Program-made: the position numbers and the translations under genes | In this document: positions 8,966-18,724 of the stretch, one piece after another | How positions within the stretch are numbered: the first letter of the stretch is position 1 | Layout: each line of letters opens with the position of its first letter | Notes under the pieces: model-generated | What the model was told of the DNA's origin: nothing | Seen by the model: the letters and a program-made list of their open reading frames with translations, nothing else | The model's database searches: none | Assembly: GCA_014529385.2 (NCBI GenBank) | Contig: CM043957.1 | Span: forward strand, 84,943,881-85,007,880 | DNA: 64,000 bases | Direction of reading: 5' to 3' | Source: Adiantum capillus-veneris | Taxonomy: Eukaryota > Streptophyta > Polypodiopsida > Polypodiales > Pteridaceae

Positions 8966-10987
8966 TCAATCCCATAAATCGGAGATGGGAGGGTTCCCTT
9001 GGGTATGTTCAAATTCCAAGGCTGGTTCTTCTTTGCACATCAAAGCTTTAAAAATAGGTGGAGCATTTGCCAAGCCGAAGGGAGCCATGTCAATTTGGAG
9101 CTTAGACGATGTAGACAGATGACTGCCTATCAATGGATTGATACGTTGAAAGTAGGGCTTTAATCTCCATCCGTTGACTCTGGTCTTGTGGAGTTTTCCT
9201 GATAAATCTGCTAATCTGTAACTACCATTCCCAAACTTTGTTTTTATTATGAAAGGTCCCTCCCATCTTTGCAAAAACTTTTTGTCAAGTCGAGTATCAA
9301 GTCGGTTATCATAGCGAAGAACCAACATACCTTCCTTCAATCCTTTCCCCTTGAGCTTCTTGTTGATTTTATCCCTTTGGCTTGTCGCTTTGGTGATGTA
9401 GTGATCAATGGACTCTTCTCTATCTAGCTCAAGTCGTTGGAGATCTAAGATCCTTTCATGTAGAACCTCCTTTGGTTTTTTTGCCACTCTTGCAAGAACG
9501 CGCAAGCTTGAGAGCTCTACCTCAATGGGGAGAAGTGCTTCCTGTCCATAAACTAGATGAAAAGGGGTGAATTGGGTAGATACCTTGAAAGATGTCCTAT
9601 ACGCCCAAAGACCAGCCGTCAAATGGCGATTCCAATTATTAGGCCGGTCCACAACCTGTTTAGAAATGATCTTACATATCATTCCATTCACTTTTTCTAC
9701 CAATCCATTGCATTGAGGATAGTAGGGTGTGGAATGCATGTGTTTCACTTTTAACCTCCTCAAGAGATCATTCAGAAGGTCAGCCCTAAAACCCGGGCCT
9801 CGATCTGATAAGATTTCTAGGGGTGTTCCAAACCTACTACAAATATGATCAAAAATAAACTTTGATACCTCTTCAGCTATGATTCGGGTTGTGCTTGTTG
9901 CTTCCGCCAATCGTGTCATGTAGTCAACACCCATGATGATGAAAACCTTCCCTGTAGAAGTACGAGGTAGGGGACCTATTGCATCCACACCCCACTTTTC
10001 AAAAGGGCCATAAGATATTATTGGGACTCGAGGCTCATATGTTAGTCGTCTATCCCCAGCAATTTGGCATGGCTTACATGCTTTACACCAATATTGGACA
10101 TCACGATGTAAGCTCGGCCAAATAAACCCTGCTTGTAAAATCTTCCTACTTGTAATATCTTGAGAAAAGTGACCACCACAGACATCATCATGACATGAAA
10201 GAAGAATTTTCTCTATCTCTTGCACACCTGGTACTCTCCTCAAGACCAAATCTTTCCCTTTGTGATATAAATCATCCCCGATCAACTGGTAAGGTGTGGC
10301 CTTCTTAACTAGTCTATGTCTTTGCACCTTGTCTAAGTGTTTGGGACACTCACCTGCTTGTAGAAAGAAGATAATGTCTTTTAGCTCCTCTTGACCTTGA
10401 TATTTGGATTCATATAGTTTCACACCTCCTACCGCCATTTGAAGCTTTTCATTTGCGAGTAAGTCTGCTTCCTTGTTATGAGTTCTCACAATGTGTTGTA
10501 CCTGTGTTGCTTTAAAACCCTTCATCAAAGCTCTTACACTACTAAGCCACTCAAACAATGTACGATTCTTGCACCTCCAAGTCCCTTGGATTTGCCTGAC
10601 CACTAGCAAAGAATCACCTTTTATAATAAGTCTTTGTATGCCTAATTCTTTGCATTCTTCTAACCCAAGGGTTAGAGCAGCATACTCAGCCTCATTGTTA
10701 GAGTGAACATTGGGTAGAGTGATACCTTTTCTAACCATTACCTCCTTTTGTGGGTTTAAAATGAGAATCCCCCCTGCTGCTTTGTCTTGTTGGTGTTGAT
10801 AGGCTCCGTCAAAGCATAAAGTATGGTCATTATCAATCTCCTTCACTTTGAAATGTTTTGAGCCTTCCTCTCTTTGTAGTCGTGATCCTTCCCTTTCTCT
10901 CACTTTGTAGGTGAGAATGTCTGCAAGTCCTGCTCTTGTGCTATCTTCTACAAGGAAAGTGTATTCAAATTCTTGGATTTCAAGCAC
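8966..10987 (-). CDS. pol: Unit 2 pol, second half: archaeal-type RNase H and integrase (673 codons)
   Basis: This frame continues directly from the protease-RT frame after an in-frame TAG at 10988-10990; it has no ATG of its own at the start. RNase H residues D60, E101, D125 and D175 are present (CFDG, NNEAEY, KGDS, HNKEAD). Integrase has the zinc-binding H266/H273 and C301-C307 cluster. Its catalytic triad is D335, D395 and E431 with 35 residues between the last two, as in the DD35E family. A GPF-type C-terminal module follows. The last ~45 residues are an extension containing an RT-like motif. The enzyme removes RNA from the hybrid and inserts cDNA. All visible catalytic residues are intact. 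Confidence 0.9.
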   Translation of the reverse strand: MLEIQEFEYTFLVEDSTRAGLADILTYKVREREGSRLQREEGSKHFKVKEIDNDHTLCFDGAYQHQQDKAAGGILILNPQKEVMVRKGITLPNVHSNNEAEYAALTLGLEECKELGIQRLIIKGDSLLVVRQIQGTWRCKNRTLFEWLSSVRALMKGFKATQVQHIVRTHNKEADLLANEKLQMAVGGVKLYESKYQGQEELKDIIFFLQAGECPKHLDKVQRHRLVKKATPYQLIGDDLYHKGKDLVLRRVPGVQEIEKILLSCHDDVCGGHFSQDITSRKILQAGFIWPSLHRDVQYWCKACKPCQIAGDRRLTYEPRVPIISYGPFEKWGVDAIGPLPRTSTGKVFIIMGVDYMTRLAEATSTTRIIAEEVSKFIFDHICSRFGTPLEILSDRGPGFRADLLNDLLRRLKVKHMHSTPYYPQCNGLVEKVNGMICKIISKQVVDRPNNWNRHLTAGLWAYRTSFKVSTQFTPFHLVYGQEALLPIEVELSSLRVLARVAKKPKEVLHERILDLQRLELDREESIDHYITKATSQRDKINKKLKGKGLKEGMLVLRYDNRLDTRLDKKFLQRWEGPFIIKTKFGNGSYRLADLSGKLHKTRVNGWRLKPYFQRINPLIGSHLSTSSKLQIDMAPFGLANAPPIFKALMCKEEPALEFEHTQGNPPISDLWD

Positions 10988-10990
10988 CTA
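10988..10990 (-). other. In-frame TAG separating RT from RNase H/integrase in unit 2
   Basis: The reading frame runs ...SRIAK-TAG-VLE.QEFEY... . In related elements the residue after RIAK or RLAK is Trp (known of the family), so TGG to TAG is the simplest origin. The same TAG is at 18725-18727 and 26468-26470. It implies either that pol is truncated after RT unless the stop is read through, or that the founder was already defective. Confidence 0.8.
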
Positions 10991-12706
10991 CTTTGCTATT
11001 CTAGATGAGAGGCTCATGTGTTGTACTACATATGGAAGATTGTGCTCTAAGGTGAGAAAAACAAATGGCACCACATGGCCTAGCAAAACCACCTGAGATT
11101 CACCGATATGACACTTCTCTGGGTTGAGTTGTCCCCCAAATTGATGGAGCCTCTTAAGCCCCTCTTCAACCTTTTGGCAATGAAGTGATCTACAACTATA
11201 AATACAGAAATCATCCATAAAGACTCTTATAGATTTTCCAAAGAATGGCTGAAATACAAATATTGTGAATCTCATGAAGGTGCTAGGAGCATTGGTGAGC
11301 CCAAAAGGCATCACTCTGAATGCAAAACATCCCCAAGGTGTGATGAAGGTGGTTTTTGGTTGGTCCTCTTCTGCTATTCTAATTTGAAAATATCCTGAAT
11401 ACCCATCACACACAGTGTAGCATTCGTGACCTGCTACTTCATTCAAAATTTCATCTTGGAAAGGGAGAGGGAAGTGGTCCCTCTTTGTCGCAGCATTGAG
11501 GGGTTTGTAATCCACGCAGACCCTCCACTTACCATTCTTCTTGGGAGTGACTACAATAGGTGATACCCATTCGGAGTTGGATACTGGATAGATGAAGCCA
11601 GCCTTCAAGAGTCGATTCACTTCCTGTAGGAGAGCCTTTTGTTGCACAGATCCTAGTCGCCTTAACTTTTGAGCCATGGCTTTGGTCCCTGGTTTCAATT
11701 CAATTTGATGCTCTATTACATCTACACCTCTTATTTGTGAGTAGTCAGTGATAAACAAATTGGGATACCTCCTTAACATATTGATGTAGGACCTCTTCTC
11801 CTCACAAGTAAGATCTTTTGCAAGCATCTTCTCAAATCCTTCTTCAAGGTGGTGGCATCTTTCATCCCCTCGTGTGTGATTGTCTCTTGGCTTTTCTTCT
11901 ACTGGAACATCTTGAGTGTTGGCGTTGAATACAATTCCCATTACCTCCAAAGAAGACTCCTCTTCACTGGTTGATGCACTGGTTGATGCTTCCTCATCAC
12001 TTGAGTAGGGACTCTCCTCCTCGCTCTCTTCATCAACCGTGGTTTCATAGTTGACATCTAGTTGCTTTCCTTCTCGCCAATCATACACCACCGGTTGACC
12101 CTTCTTAAGAATCAAACGACCACTTTCCCATTTTTGATCTGCATTCACAGCAATGAGCCAAGGCCTCCCTAGGATGATGGGATAGCCCTTCCCCTTAGTT
12201 GGCATGACATACATATCCACTCGTGCATCTATGTTACATACAGAGACTTTTACATTTTCAATGATCCCCAAACACTTCACACTTGAGTTGTTGGCTAGCC
12301 TAGCTTGACAATTAGAGGACTTTGTAATTTCAAGCCCTAACTTGTTCATTGATTTTTCCGTGATCACACACATTTGAGCTCCACCATCAACATATACATT
12401 AGACACCTTTTTACCCCTTATGTAAGCATCCACAATGGGTTCCACATCTTTTTGTAGCTTTGAGGCCACAACCTTAATGGAAAGATTTGCTTTCTTTTTT
12501 GGAATTCTTGTACTTACCAACTTTGGCCATTGCCTTCTTACTTTGGCTGATAGGTGTAGAAGTTGAGGCCATGAAATGTTTGGCTTTTGGGTTTGTAAAT
12601 CCTCCAAGATGTTGTAGGGCTCTAGCTCCTTTCCCAATGGGAAGTCGTTGATACCAATTTCCCTTCGCCTTGATCTTTTCTTCCTGCTACTTTCAGCTTC
12701 TTCCAT
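10988..12706 (-). CDS. pol: Unit 2 pol, first half: protease and reverse transcriptase (572 aa)
   Basis: Residues 45-65 carry the W.QLL..S..R segment usual upstream of Tat proteases. Protease has VYVDGGA at 105-110 (Gly instead of Ser/Thr in the active triad, a variant known in plant gypsy elements) and IILGRPW. An acidic Ser/Glu-rich linker leads to RT: PVSNSEWVSP, RVCVDYKPLN, MPFGLTNAP and the catalytic FMDD around residue 496. After LGHVV (about 546) the sequence jumps to the tail of the classical RNase H (PFVFLTLEHN...), so most of that domain is deleted. It lies in the same frame as gag but is separated from it by several stops. Confidence 0.9.
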   Translation of the reverse strand: MEEAESSRKKRSRRREIGINDFPLGKELEPYNILEDLQTQKPNISWPQLLHLSAKVRRQWPKLVSTRIPKKKANLSIKVVASKLQKDVEPIVDAYIRGKKVSNVYVDGGAQMCVITEKSMNKLGLEITKSSNCQARLANNSSVKCLGIIENVKVSVCNIDARVDMYVMPTKGKGYPIILGRPWLIAVNADQKWESGRLILKKGQPVVYDWREGKQLDVNYETTVDEESEEESPYSSDEEASTSASTSEEESSLEVMGIVFNANTQDVPVEEKPRDNHTRGDERCHHLEEGFEKMLAKDLTCEEKRSYINMLRRYPNLFITDYSQIRGVDVIEHQIELKPGTKAMAQKLRRLGSVQQKALLQEVNRLLKAGFIYPVSNSEWVSPIVVTPKKNGKWRVCVDYKPLNAATKRDHFPLPFQDEILNEVAGHECYTVCDGYSGYFQIRIAEEDQPKTTFITPWGCFAFRVMPFGLTNAPSTFMRFTIFVFQPFFGKSIRVFMDDFCIYSCRSLHCQKVEEGLKRLHQFGGQLNPEKCHIGESQVVLLGHVVPFVFLTLEHNLPYVVQHMSLSSRIAK

Positions 12707-12813
12707 CTTTGACTTCTTCTTCTTGTCCCTTCTGGCTGAATTTGTTCCTTACTTCTCATGTCTTCATCCTTATCATGTGCTCTTGTGCGTTTTTTCTGCC
12801 GGCATAACATCAA
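12622..12813 (-). other. Bridging ORF across the gag-pol junction (63 codons)
   Basis: A highly basic ORF in another frame overlaps the last ~14 codons of gag and the first ~28 of pol, the only frame open across the stops between them. In unit 1 one missing base fuses this frame to gag. It could be a remnant of a frameshift expression mode or chance low-complexity Lys/Arg/Glu codons. The same ORF is at 20359-20550 and 28102-28293. Confidence 0.3.
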
Positions 12814-13810
12814 AGTTTAGAGTATGCTCATCTATTACCTCTTCTAGCTTGATGATGTTGACTCCTCTTTCTTCCTCCTCATGTGGGACGGGAGGTATAT
12901 TTGCTGGTGGTGGTGGTCGTCGAAGGATTTGTGGTCCTTGAGCTTGTTCGTGTTGCACAGTGAGAGGAGGCGGTCTAGGGGGATATATGTCTCCCGGAAG
13001 TCGCCTTGGATGTGGACAATTGTACATGCCATGGCCCATTTCATTGCAATTCCAGCATCGCAACTCTTGAGCTTGTCTTCGTTGATTGCGATTCCCTTCT
13101 CTTGGTTGTCGTTGTTGAGGTAGGCCTTGTACTAGATTCAGAGTGAGGTTCTCAAGCTGTTGAGTTAGCCTTTGTAAAACCTCTTGTTGAGAGTTATCTC
13201 CTATTTGTGAAGATTGTGCAAGAGGGGCCCTAATTGGTGCTTCCATGGTTTGTGAAGACTCCCTCTCACTCACTTCATTCAAACCCCTTGCTCTATGTGC
13301 TTGGAAGTGTAGTTTTCTAAACTTGATGATGGATACCTCACGTGCTTCTTCGAAGGTTGATGGGAATTTTAGCTCTACTTTAGCCTTTAAAAGTGGATAC
13401 AAGCCAACCATGAATCTCTCTTTTTTTAGAAAGTTAGGTGCACCACCATGATTTTCTAATGTAGCCTCCCACCTACCCCATAGATTGACAAAGGTTGCTT
13501 CATAAGAGGGATAGTCTTCAAGTGATACCTGCTTATGCCCAATAAGACATTTCCATAGTCCTTCAGAAGTATCACCTTGCCCGAACTTGGAGAGGAAGCT
13601 TGCTCGCAGTCTCTCCCAATTGGACTTGATTTGGGGTTGCAAGGTCTCATACCATGCTTTAGCTTCTGCTTTTAGAACCAACGGGAAGGCTCGTAGCTTT
13701 ACTTCCTCTTCATCTCTCCCGGATATGAGATGTGCCATCTCCAAGTTGTCAAGAAACTCTTGTGCATCTTCCCCACTTCTTGCATAGAACGTGGGAAAAG
13801 AACTTGACAT
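12773..13810 (-). CDS. gag: Unit 2 gypsy Gag (345 aa)
   Basis: Structural protein of the virus-like particle. The N-terminal ~150 residues match the retrotransposon gag helical domain (FLDNLEMAHLISG, AWYETLQP). A Gln-rich low-complexity segment follows. A CCHC zinc knuckle is at residues 252-265, then a Pro-rich stretch. It ends in tandem stops (TGA TAA) 67 bases before the pol ATG. The start is the only ATG before the conserved N-terminus. Confidence 0.92.
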   Translation of the reverse strand: MSSSFPTFYARSGEDAQEFLDNLEMAHLISGRDEEEVKLRAFPLVLKAEAKAWYETLQPQIKSNWERLRASFLSKFGQGDTSEGLWKCLIGHKQVSLEDYPSYEATFVNLWGRWEATLENHGGAPNFLKKERFMVGLYPLLKAKVELKFPSTFEEAREVSIIKFRKLHFQAHRARGLNEVSERESSQTMEAPIRAPLAQSSQIGDNSQQEVLQRLTQQLENLTLNLVQGLPQQRQPREGNRNQRRQAQELRCWNCNEMGHGMYNCPHPRRLPGDIYPPRPPPLTVQHEQAQGPQILRRPPPPANIPPVPHEEEERGVNIIKLEEVIDEHTLNFDVMPAEKTHKST

Positions 13811-13894
13811 TTTGTTTAGACTTTTTTAAATCTCTTTTTTTCAAGAAACTTTTCTCTTACAGGCCGCACAAGATTATTGACACTATAAATTTGA

Positions 13895-14107
13895 TTACAT
13901 TAAAATGAAGATGTACACATCCATTGTTAATTCGTACTTTATCATAGGTAGAATAAATGGATTAATTGAAGCATTGATTTCATTGAGGCGAGTGGATCCA
14001 AATATCCTCCTTATGATAGACTGAAACCTAAACTTAGTTGCAATGATTATATGAATGGATTGCCGAGCAATAGGCCTAAAAGGTTCATTATTTTGATCGT
14101 GATTCAT
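13895..14107 (-). CDS. Leader microprotein B, unit 2
   Basis: Same protein as in unit 1. The only base difference I see near this ORF is a T/C change close to 14023, which leaves the protein unchanged. Gag starts 85 bases downstream. Confidence 0.6.
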   Translation of the reverse strand: MNHDQNNEPFRPIARQSIHIIIATKFRFQSIIRRIFGSTRLNEINASINPFILPMIKYELTMDVYIFILM

Positions 14108-14190
14108 GTGCTACTCCTCGTTGTTGGTTTGAAGACCTCGTTCCTTCATATGGCCCTTGAGCACCCCTTCACCACTCCTTGTTCCTGCCT

Positions 14191-14403
14191 TTAAAACAAA
14201 ATGAAAACGTGAACATCAAAAGACGTTTCATAATTGATGATTGGAAGTATAATTGGATTGGGTGATGCCAGTATTTCTCTAAGTCTTTCTACACCAAACA
14301 TAAAAACAATGCGTTGCTGGAAAAAGACTTTTCTATCTATGTGAACATTTACTCTAATGTGTTGTGCAAAATGAAATGGATAGATGGGAACTCCATTGTT
14401 CAT
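14191..14403 (-). CDS. Leader microprotein A, unit 2
   Basis: Identical protein to unit 1 copy A, with its ATG at 14403 and TAA at 14191. It lies 83 bases upstream of microprotein B. Confidence 0.6.
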   Translation of the reverse strand: MNNGVPIYPFHFAQHIRVNVHIDRKVFFQQRIVFMFGVERLREILASPNPIILPIINYETSFDVHVFILF

Positions 14404-15152
14404 CACTAAAGAATTTGAAGGTAACTTGGAAATATGTTCCTCCGTGGGGGCACCACTTTATGAGGGCGAGCTTTTTGAAATGGGGCCTCTTAACCCAAAC
14501 CAATGGGCCTACCCTCACAAAATGTTCATAAAGAGGTACGCACACTACTTGGGGCACCACCTTCTTTTGGGAGTGGAGAAGGAAACCAATCAAAATGACA
14601 CTTGCACTCACCTACTCAAGCAACACACTTTGAAAACCCCCTTACTCTATATACACTTTGGACACTTGAACACCATCAACGATTATGCAACCCAATGCCG
14701 TGCATCAAAATGAAATATGCAATTTGTGGAATAGCATTCACCTTCTCCCCATAAGAATACCCATAATACACCCAAACTCTTCCTCTCTCAAGCACTCATC
14801 AAAAAATCATGCACACAAGACTTGCCTCTCATACACACAAGAGAATCACTTACATCAAACTAACACACTTTGCATAGAGAGCTCATCTCCATCTATGCAA
14901 TACCGTGACACAAATAAAATCACCATGAGAGGTAGCCACATGCATATGTAATGAAGAAAAAGAGAGTTGGAGTGAGAAATTTCTTTAGACCAATTGAATA
15001 AGTGTGGAGAAACAAACCAATGGTAAATTGAGAATAGAACACTTACTTGATTTCTCGCACACCTTTTAAGGGGAGGACCGACGCTTGCTAACCATCACGA
15101 ATTGCGACACTTGAAAGATTTGAAGATGATTTCATGATCATCAACATAACCA

Positions 15153-16542
15153 TGAGAGAGATCATGATGTATTTACAAGTTATTGAGGTGCTACAAATGG
15201 TTTATTGGGTTGATGGAGTAAGAGATTGTAGAATGGAAAGAGTGGAGAATAGAGTTGCACTTCCTCCAAAGAGGAAGGTTAGGAGGGAGGGTGTGAAAGA
15301 GGGAGGGTTGGGGTTTCTACTATTGATCAAGAAGAAACAACATGAAGTTGAAAATATAGGTGTGTGTGTGTGTCCTTGAGTCTCTCCAAGGGAGGCTATT
15401 TATAGTTGTGTAGGAGTGGGATTATGCTACACTTAATTAGAGTAAGTGATTAGACCTAATTAAGTGTCCTTTGACCACTCATTGAATATTGGACATAAAA
15501 GGGACTATTTATTCACCAAAAATATCATTTTAGACCGTGAAGGCTCCATAGGGGTGCATAATGTAGGTGGGCCCCACCATGAGGCCCTACGGGTGGCTCC
15601 TGCGGGGTATCTCAACTTGTCTGTCTTGGCATTTAGAAAGCATCTTTAGGTTGGTCCCATCACATGCAAGTGACCTTGAACACTCATTGCTCTTCTAGAA
15701 GATGAGTAGGGGAAAAATAAGATCTCACCCTCTTGATTTACTTGATTTACAGTTCCCTTTTGCTGCGAATCTGACAGATTTACACTATTTTGATCATAAC
15801 TTTTTACCTGTAGCTCGGAATGACATGCTTCAAAAGGCAAAATTGACCTTCTCAACATGTTTGATATGAATTTGGACTATTCTTCACACCCATGCACCAA
15901 GGAATTCGGTTTGGGAGGTCCACACTAGGCTAGGGAACCTTTTGCTTCCAAGTCTTCTTGTATGGGCCCTTTGCTTGTATGCATCCAAGGGGAATCATGC
16001 TTTTTCAAAAGGCTATGATGCTTAAACAAATAGAGGAGGGCCCAATATTATTTGCTTGTGAAAAGAATATACAATTGGAGTCTTTTTTGAAAAGAGAAAA
16101 ACTATATGTATATTCTTAAGAGATATTGGGCCACCTATGTAGGGGGCATAAAAGACGTGTAGAGAGGGACCATAATCTTTGGTAAAGACAAGTGGAGAGT
16201 TGATTTCCATGGGAATTTATCTATATGGGGTGGAAGATGGATATATTATTTTTCTACTACTAATTCAAAAGAGGTAAGAAAGTTTGGGGGTATATAGTTG
16301 GTTATTGTATGCTTATTCTATTTACAAAGCAAAGAAGAAAAGGGTGGTAATATAAATATTTTGACTAAGGTGACATTTTTGAGAAGAGTATAATGTATGT
16401 GTCGCCACAAAGGTTAAACGAAGAGGGGGAATTTACTCTATATAACTTAATAGCGTAGAAAAATATATACACATATGAGGAAGAGGACGTTGAGTAGGCT
16501 GACAAATGTTGCAAAACGATGGTTACCATTTTATGCCACTCA
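15153..16542 (-). repeat. LTR 3 (shared by units 2 and 3); left boundary approximate
   Basis: Boundaries were set as for LTR 2. The TATA box is at 15396-15405. It shares a G at 16157 (agacgtgtag) and a longer T run after ggagtc with LTR 4, whereas LTRs 1, 2 and 5 read agacttgtag. It has a private aatattttgac change near 16360. Confidence 0.7.
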
Positions 16543-16714
16543 TATTAGCCCTCCCCCAAGCCTAGAGATATTCATATCGTTAGGAGGACGGGTTTGCTTC
16601 TTTTTCTTCTTTTTTTTTCTCTTTTTTTTGTCATTTTTCCTTTTTCACTTTTTTTTTTCCGATAGGAGGAGTGTCATGCACTCTTTTACTCCATTAGACC
16701 TGCTTTTCATTACC

Positions 16715-18724
16715 TCAATCCCATAAATCGGAGATGGAAGGGTTCCCTTGGGTATGTTCAGATTCCAAGGCTGGTTCTTCTTTGCACATCAAAGCTTTAA
16801 AAATAGGTGGAGCATTTGCCAAGCCGAAGGGATCCATGTCAATTTGGAGCTTAGACGATGTAGACAGATGACTGCCTATCAACGGATTGATACGTTGAAA
16901 GTAGGGCTTTAATCTCCATCCATTGACTCTGGTCTTGTGGAGTTTTCCTGATAAATCTGCTAATCTGTAACTACCATTCCCAAACTTTGTTTTTATTATG
17001 AAAGGTCCCTCCCATCTTTGCAAAAACTTTTTGTCAAGTCGGTTATCATAGCGAAGAACCAACATACCTTCCTTTAATCCTTTCCCCTTGAGCTTCTTGT
17101 TGATTTTATCGCTTTGGCTTGTCGCTTTGGTGATGTAGTGATCAATGGACTCTTCTCTATCTAGCTCAAGTCGTTGGAGATCTAAGATCCTTTCATGTAG
17201 AACCTCCTTTGGTTTTTTTGCCACTCTTGCAAGAACGCGCAAGCTTGAGAGCTCTACCTCAATGGGGAGAAGTGCTTCCTGTCCATAAACTAGATGAAAA
17301 GGGGTGAATTGGGTAGATACCTTGAAAGATGTCCTATACGCCCAAAGACCAGCCGTCAAATGGCGATTCCAATTATTAGGCCGGTCCACAACCTGTTTAG
17401 AAATGATCTTACATATCATTCCATTCACTTTTTCTACCAATCCATTGCATTGAGGATAGTAGGGTGTGGAATGCATGTGTTTCACTTTTAACCTCCTCAA
17501 GAGATCATTCAGAAGGTCAGCCCTAAAACCCGGGCCTCGATCTGATAAGATTTCTAGGGGTGTTCCAAACCTACTACAAATATGATCAAAAATAAACTTT
17601 GATACCTCTTCAGCTATGATTCGGGTTGTGCTTGTTGCTTCCGCCAATCGTGTCATGTAGTCAACACCCATGATGATGAAAACCTTCCCTGTAGAAGTAC
17701 GAGGTAGGGGACCTATTGCATCCACACCCCACTTTTCAAAAGGGCCATAAGATATTATTGGGACTCGAGGCTCATATGTTAGTCGTCTATCCCCAGCAAT
17801 TTGGCATGGCTTACATGCTTTACACCAATATTGGACATCACGATGTAAGCTCGGCCAAATAAACCCTGCTTGTAAAATCTTCCTACTTGTAATATCTTGA
17901 GAAAAGTGACCACCACAGACATCATCATGACATGAAAGAAGAATTTTCTCTATCTCTTGCACACCTGGTACTCTCCTCAAGACCAAATCTTTCCCTTTGT
18001 GATATAAATCATCCCCGATCAACTGGTAAGGTGTGGCCTTCTTAACTAGTCTATGTCTTTGCACCTTGTCTAAGTGTTTGGGACACTCACCTGCTTGTAG
18101 AAAGAAGATAATGTCTTTTAGCTCCTCTTGACCTTGATATTTGGATTCATATAGTTTCACACCTCCTACCGCCATTTGAAGCTTTTCATTTGCGAGTAAG
18201 TCTGCTTCCTTGTTATGAGTTCTCACAATGTGTTGTACCTGTGTTGCTTTAAAACCCTTCATCAAAGCTCTTACACTACTAAGCCACTCAAACAATGTAC
18301 GATTCGTGCACCTCCAAGTCCCTTGGATTTGCCTGACCACTAGCAAAGAATCACCTTTTATAATAAGTCTTTGTATGCCTAATTCTTTGCATTCTTCTAA
18401 CCCAAGGGTTAGAGCAGCATACTCAGCCTCATTGTTAGAGTGAACATTGGGTAGAGTGATACCTTTTCTAACCATTACCTCCTTTTGTGGGTTTAAAATG
18501 AGAATCCCCCCTGCTGCTTTGTCTTGTTGGTGTTGATAGGCTCCGTCAAAGCATAAAGTATGGTCATTATCAATCTCCTTCACTTTGAAATGTTTTGAGC
18601 CTTCCTCTCTTTGTAGTCGTGATCCTTCCCTTTCTCTCACTTTGTAGGTGAGAATGTCTGCAAGTCCTGCTCTTGTGCTATCTTCTACAAGGAAAGTGTA
18701 TTCAAATTCTTGGAGTTCAAGCAC
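16715..18724 (-). CDS. pol: Unit 3 archaeal-type RNase H and integrase (669 codons)
   Basis: Full-length copy with the same catalytic residues as unit 2. It differs by a clean 12-base loss near 17035 that removes four residues (DTRL) from the integrase C-terminal region, and by private changes such as SQSD for SQRD and MDPFG for MAPFG. It carries the Thr variant at residue 140 (RCTNRT) shared with unit 4. Confidence 0.88.
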   Translation of the reverse strand: MLELQEFEYTFLVEDSTRAGLADILTYKVREREGSRLQREEGSKHFKVKEIDNDHTLCFDGAYQHQQDKAAGGILILNPQKEVMVRKGITLPNVHSNNEAEYAALTLGLEECKELGIQRLIIKGDSLLVVRQIQGTWRCTNRTLFEWLSSVRALMKGFKATQVQHIVRTHNKEADLLANEKLQMAVGGVKLYESKYQGQEELKDIIFFLQAGECPKHLDKVQRHRLVKKATPYQLIGDDLYHKGKDLVLRRVPGVQEIEKILLSCHDDVCGGHFSQDITSRKILQAGFIWPSLHRDVQYWCKACKPCQIAGDRRLTYEPRVPIISYGPFEKWGVDAIGPLPRTSTGKVFIIMGVDYMTRLAEATSTTRIIAEEVSKFIFDHICSRFGTPLEILSDRGPGFRADLLNDLLRRLKVKHMHSTPYYPQCNGLVEKVNGMICKIISKQVVDRPNNWNRHLTAGLWAYRTSFKVSTQFTPFHLVYGQEALLPIEVELSSLRVLARVAKKPKEVLHERILDLQRLELDREESIDHYITKATSQSDKINKKLKGKGLKEGMLVLRYDNRLDKKFLQRWEGPFIIKTKFGNGSYRLADLSGKLHKTRVNGWRLKPYFQRINPLIGSHLSTSSKLQIDMDPFGLANAPPIFKALMCKEEPALESEHTQGNPSISDLWD

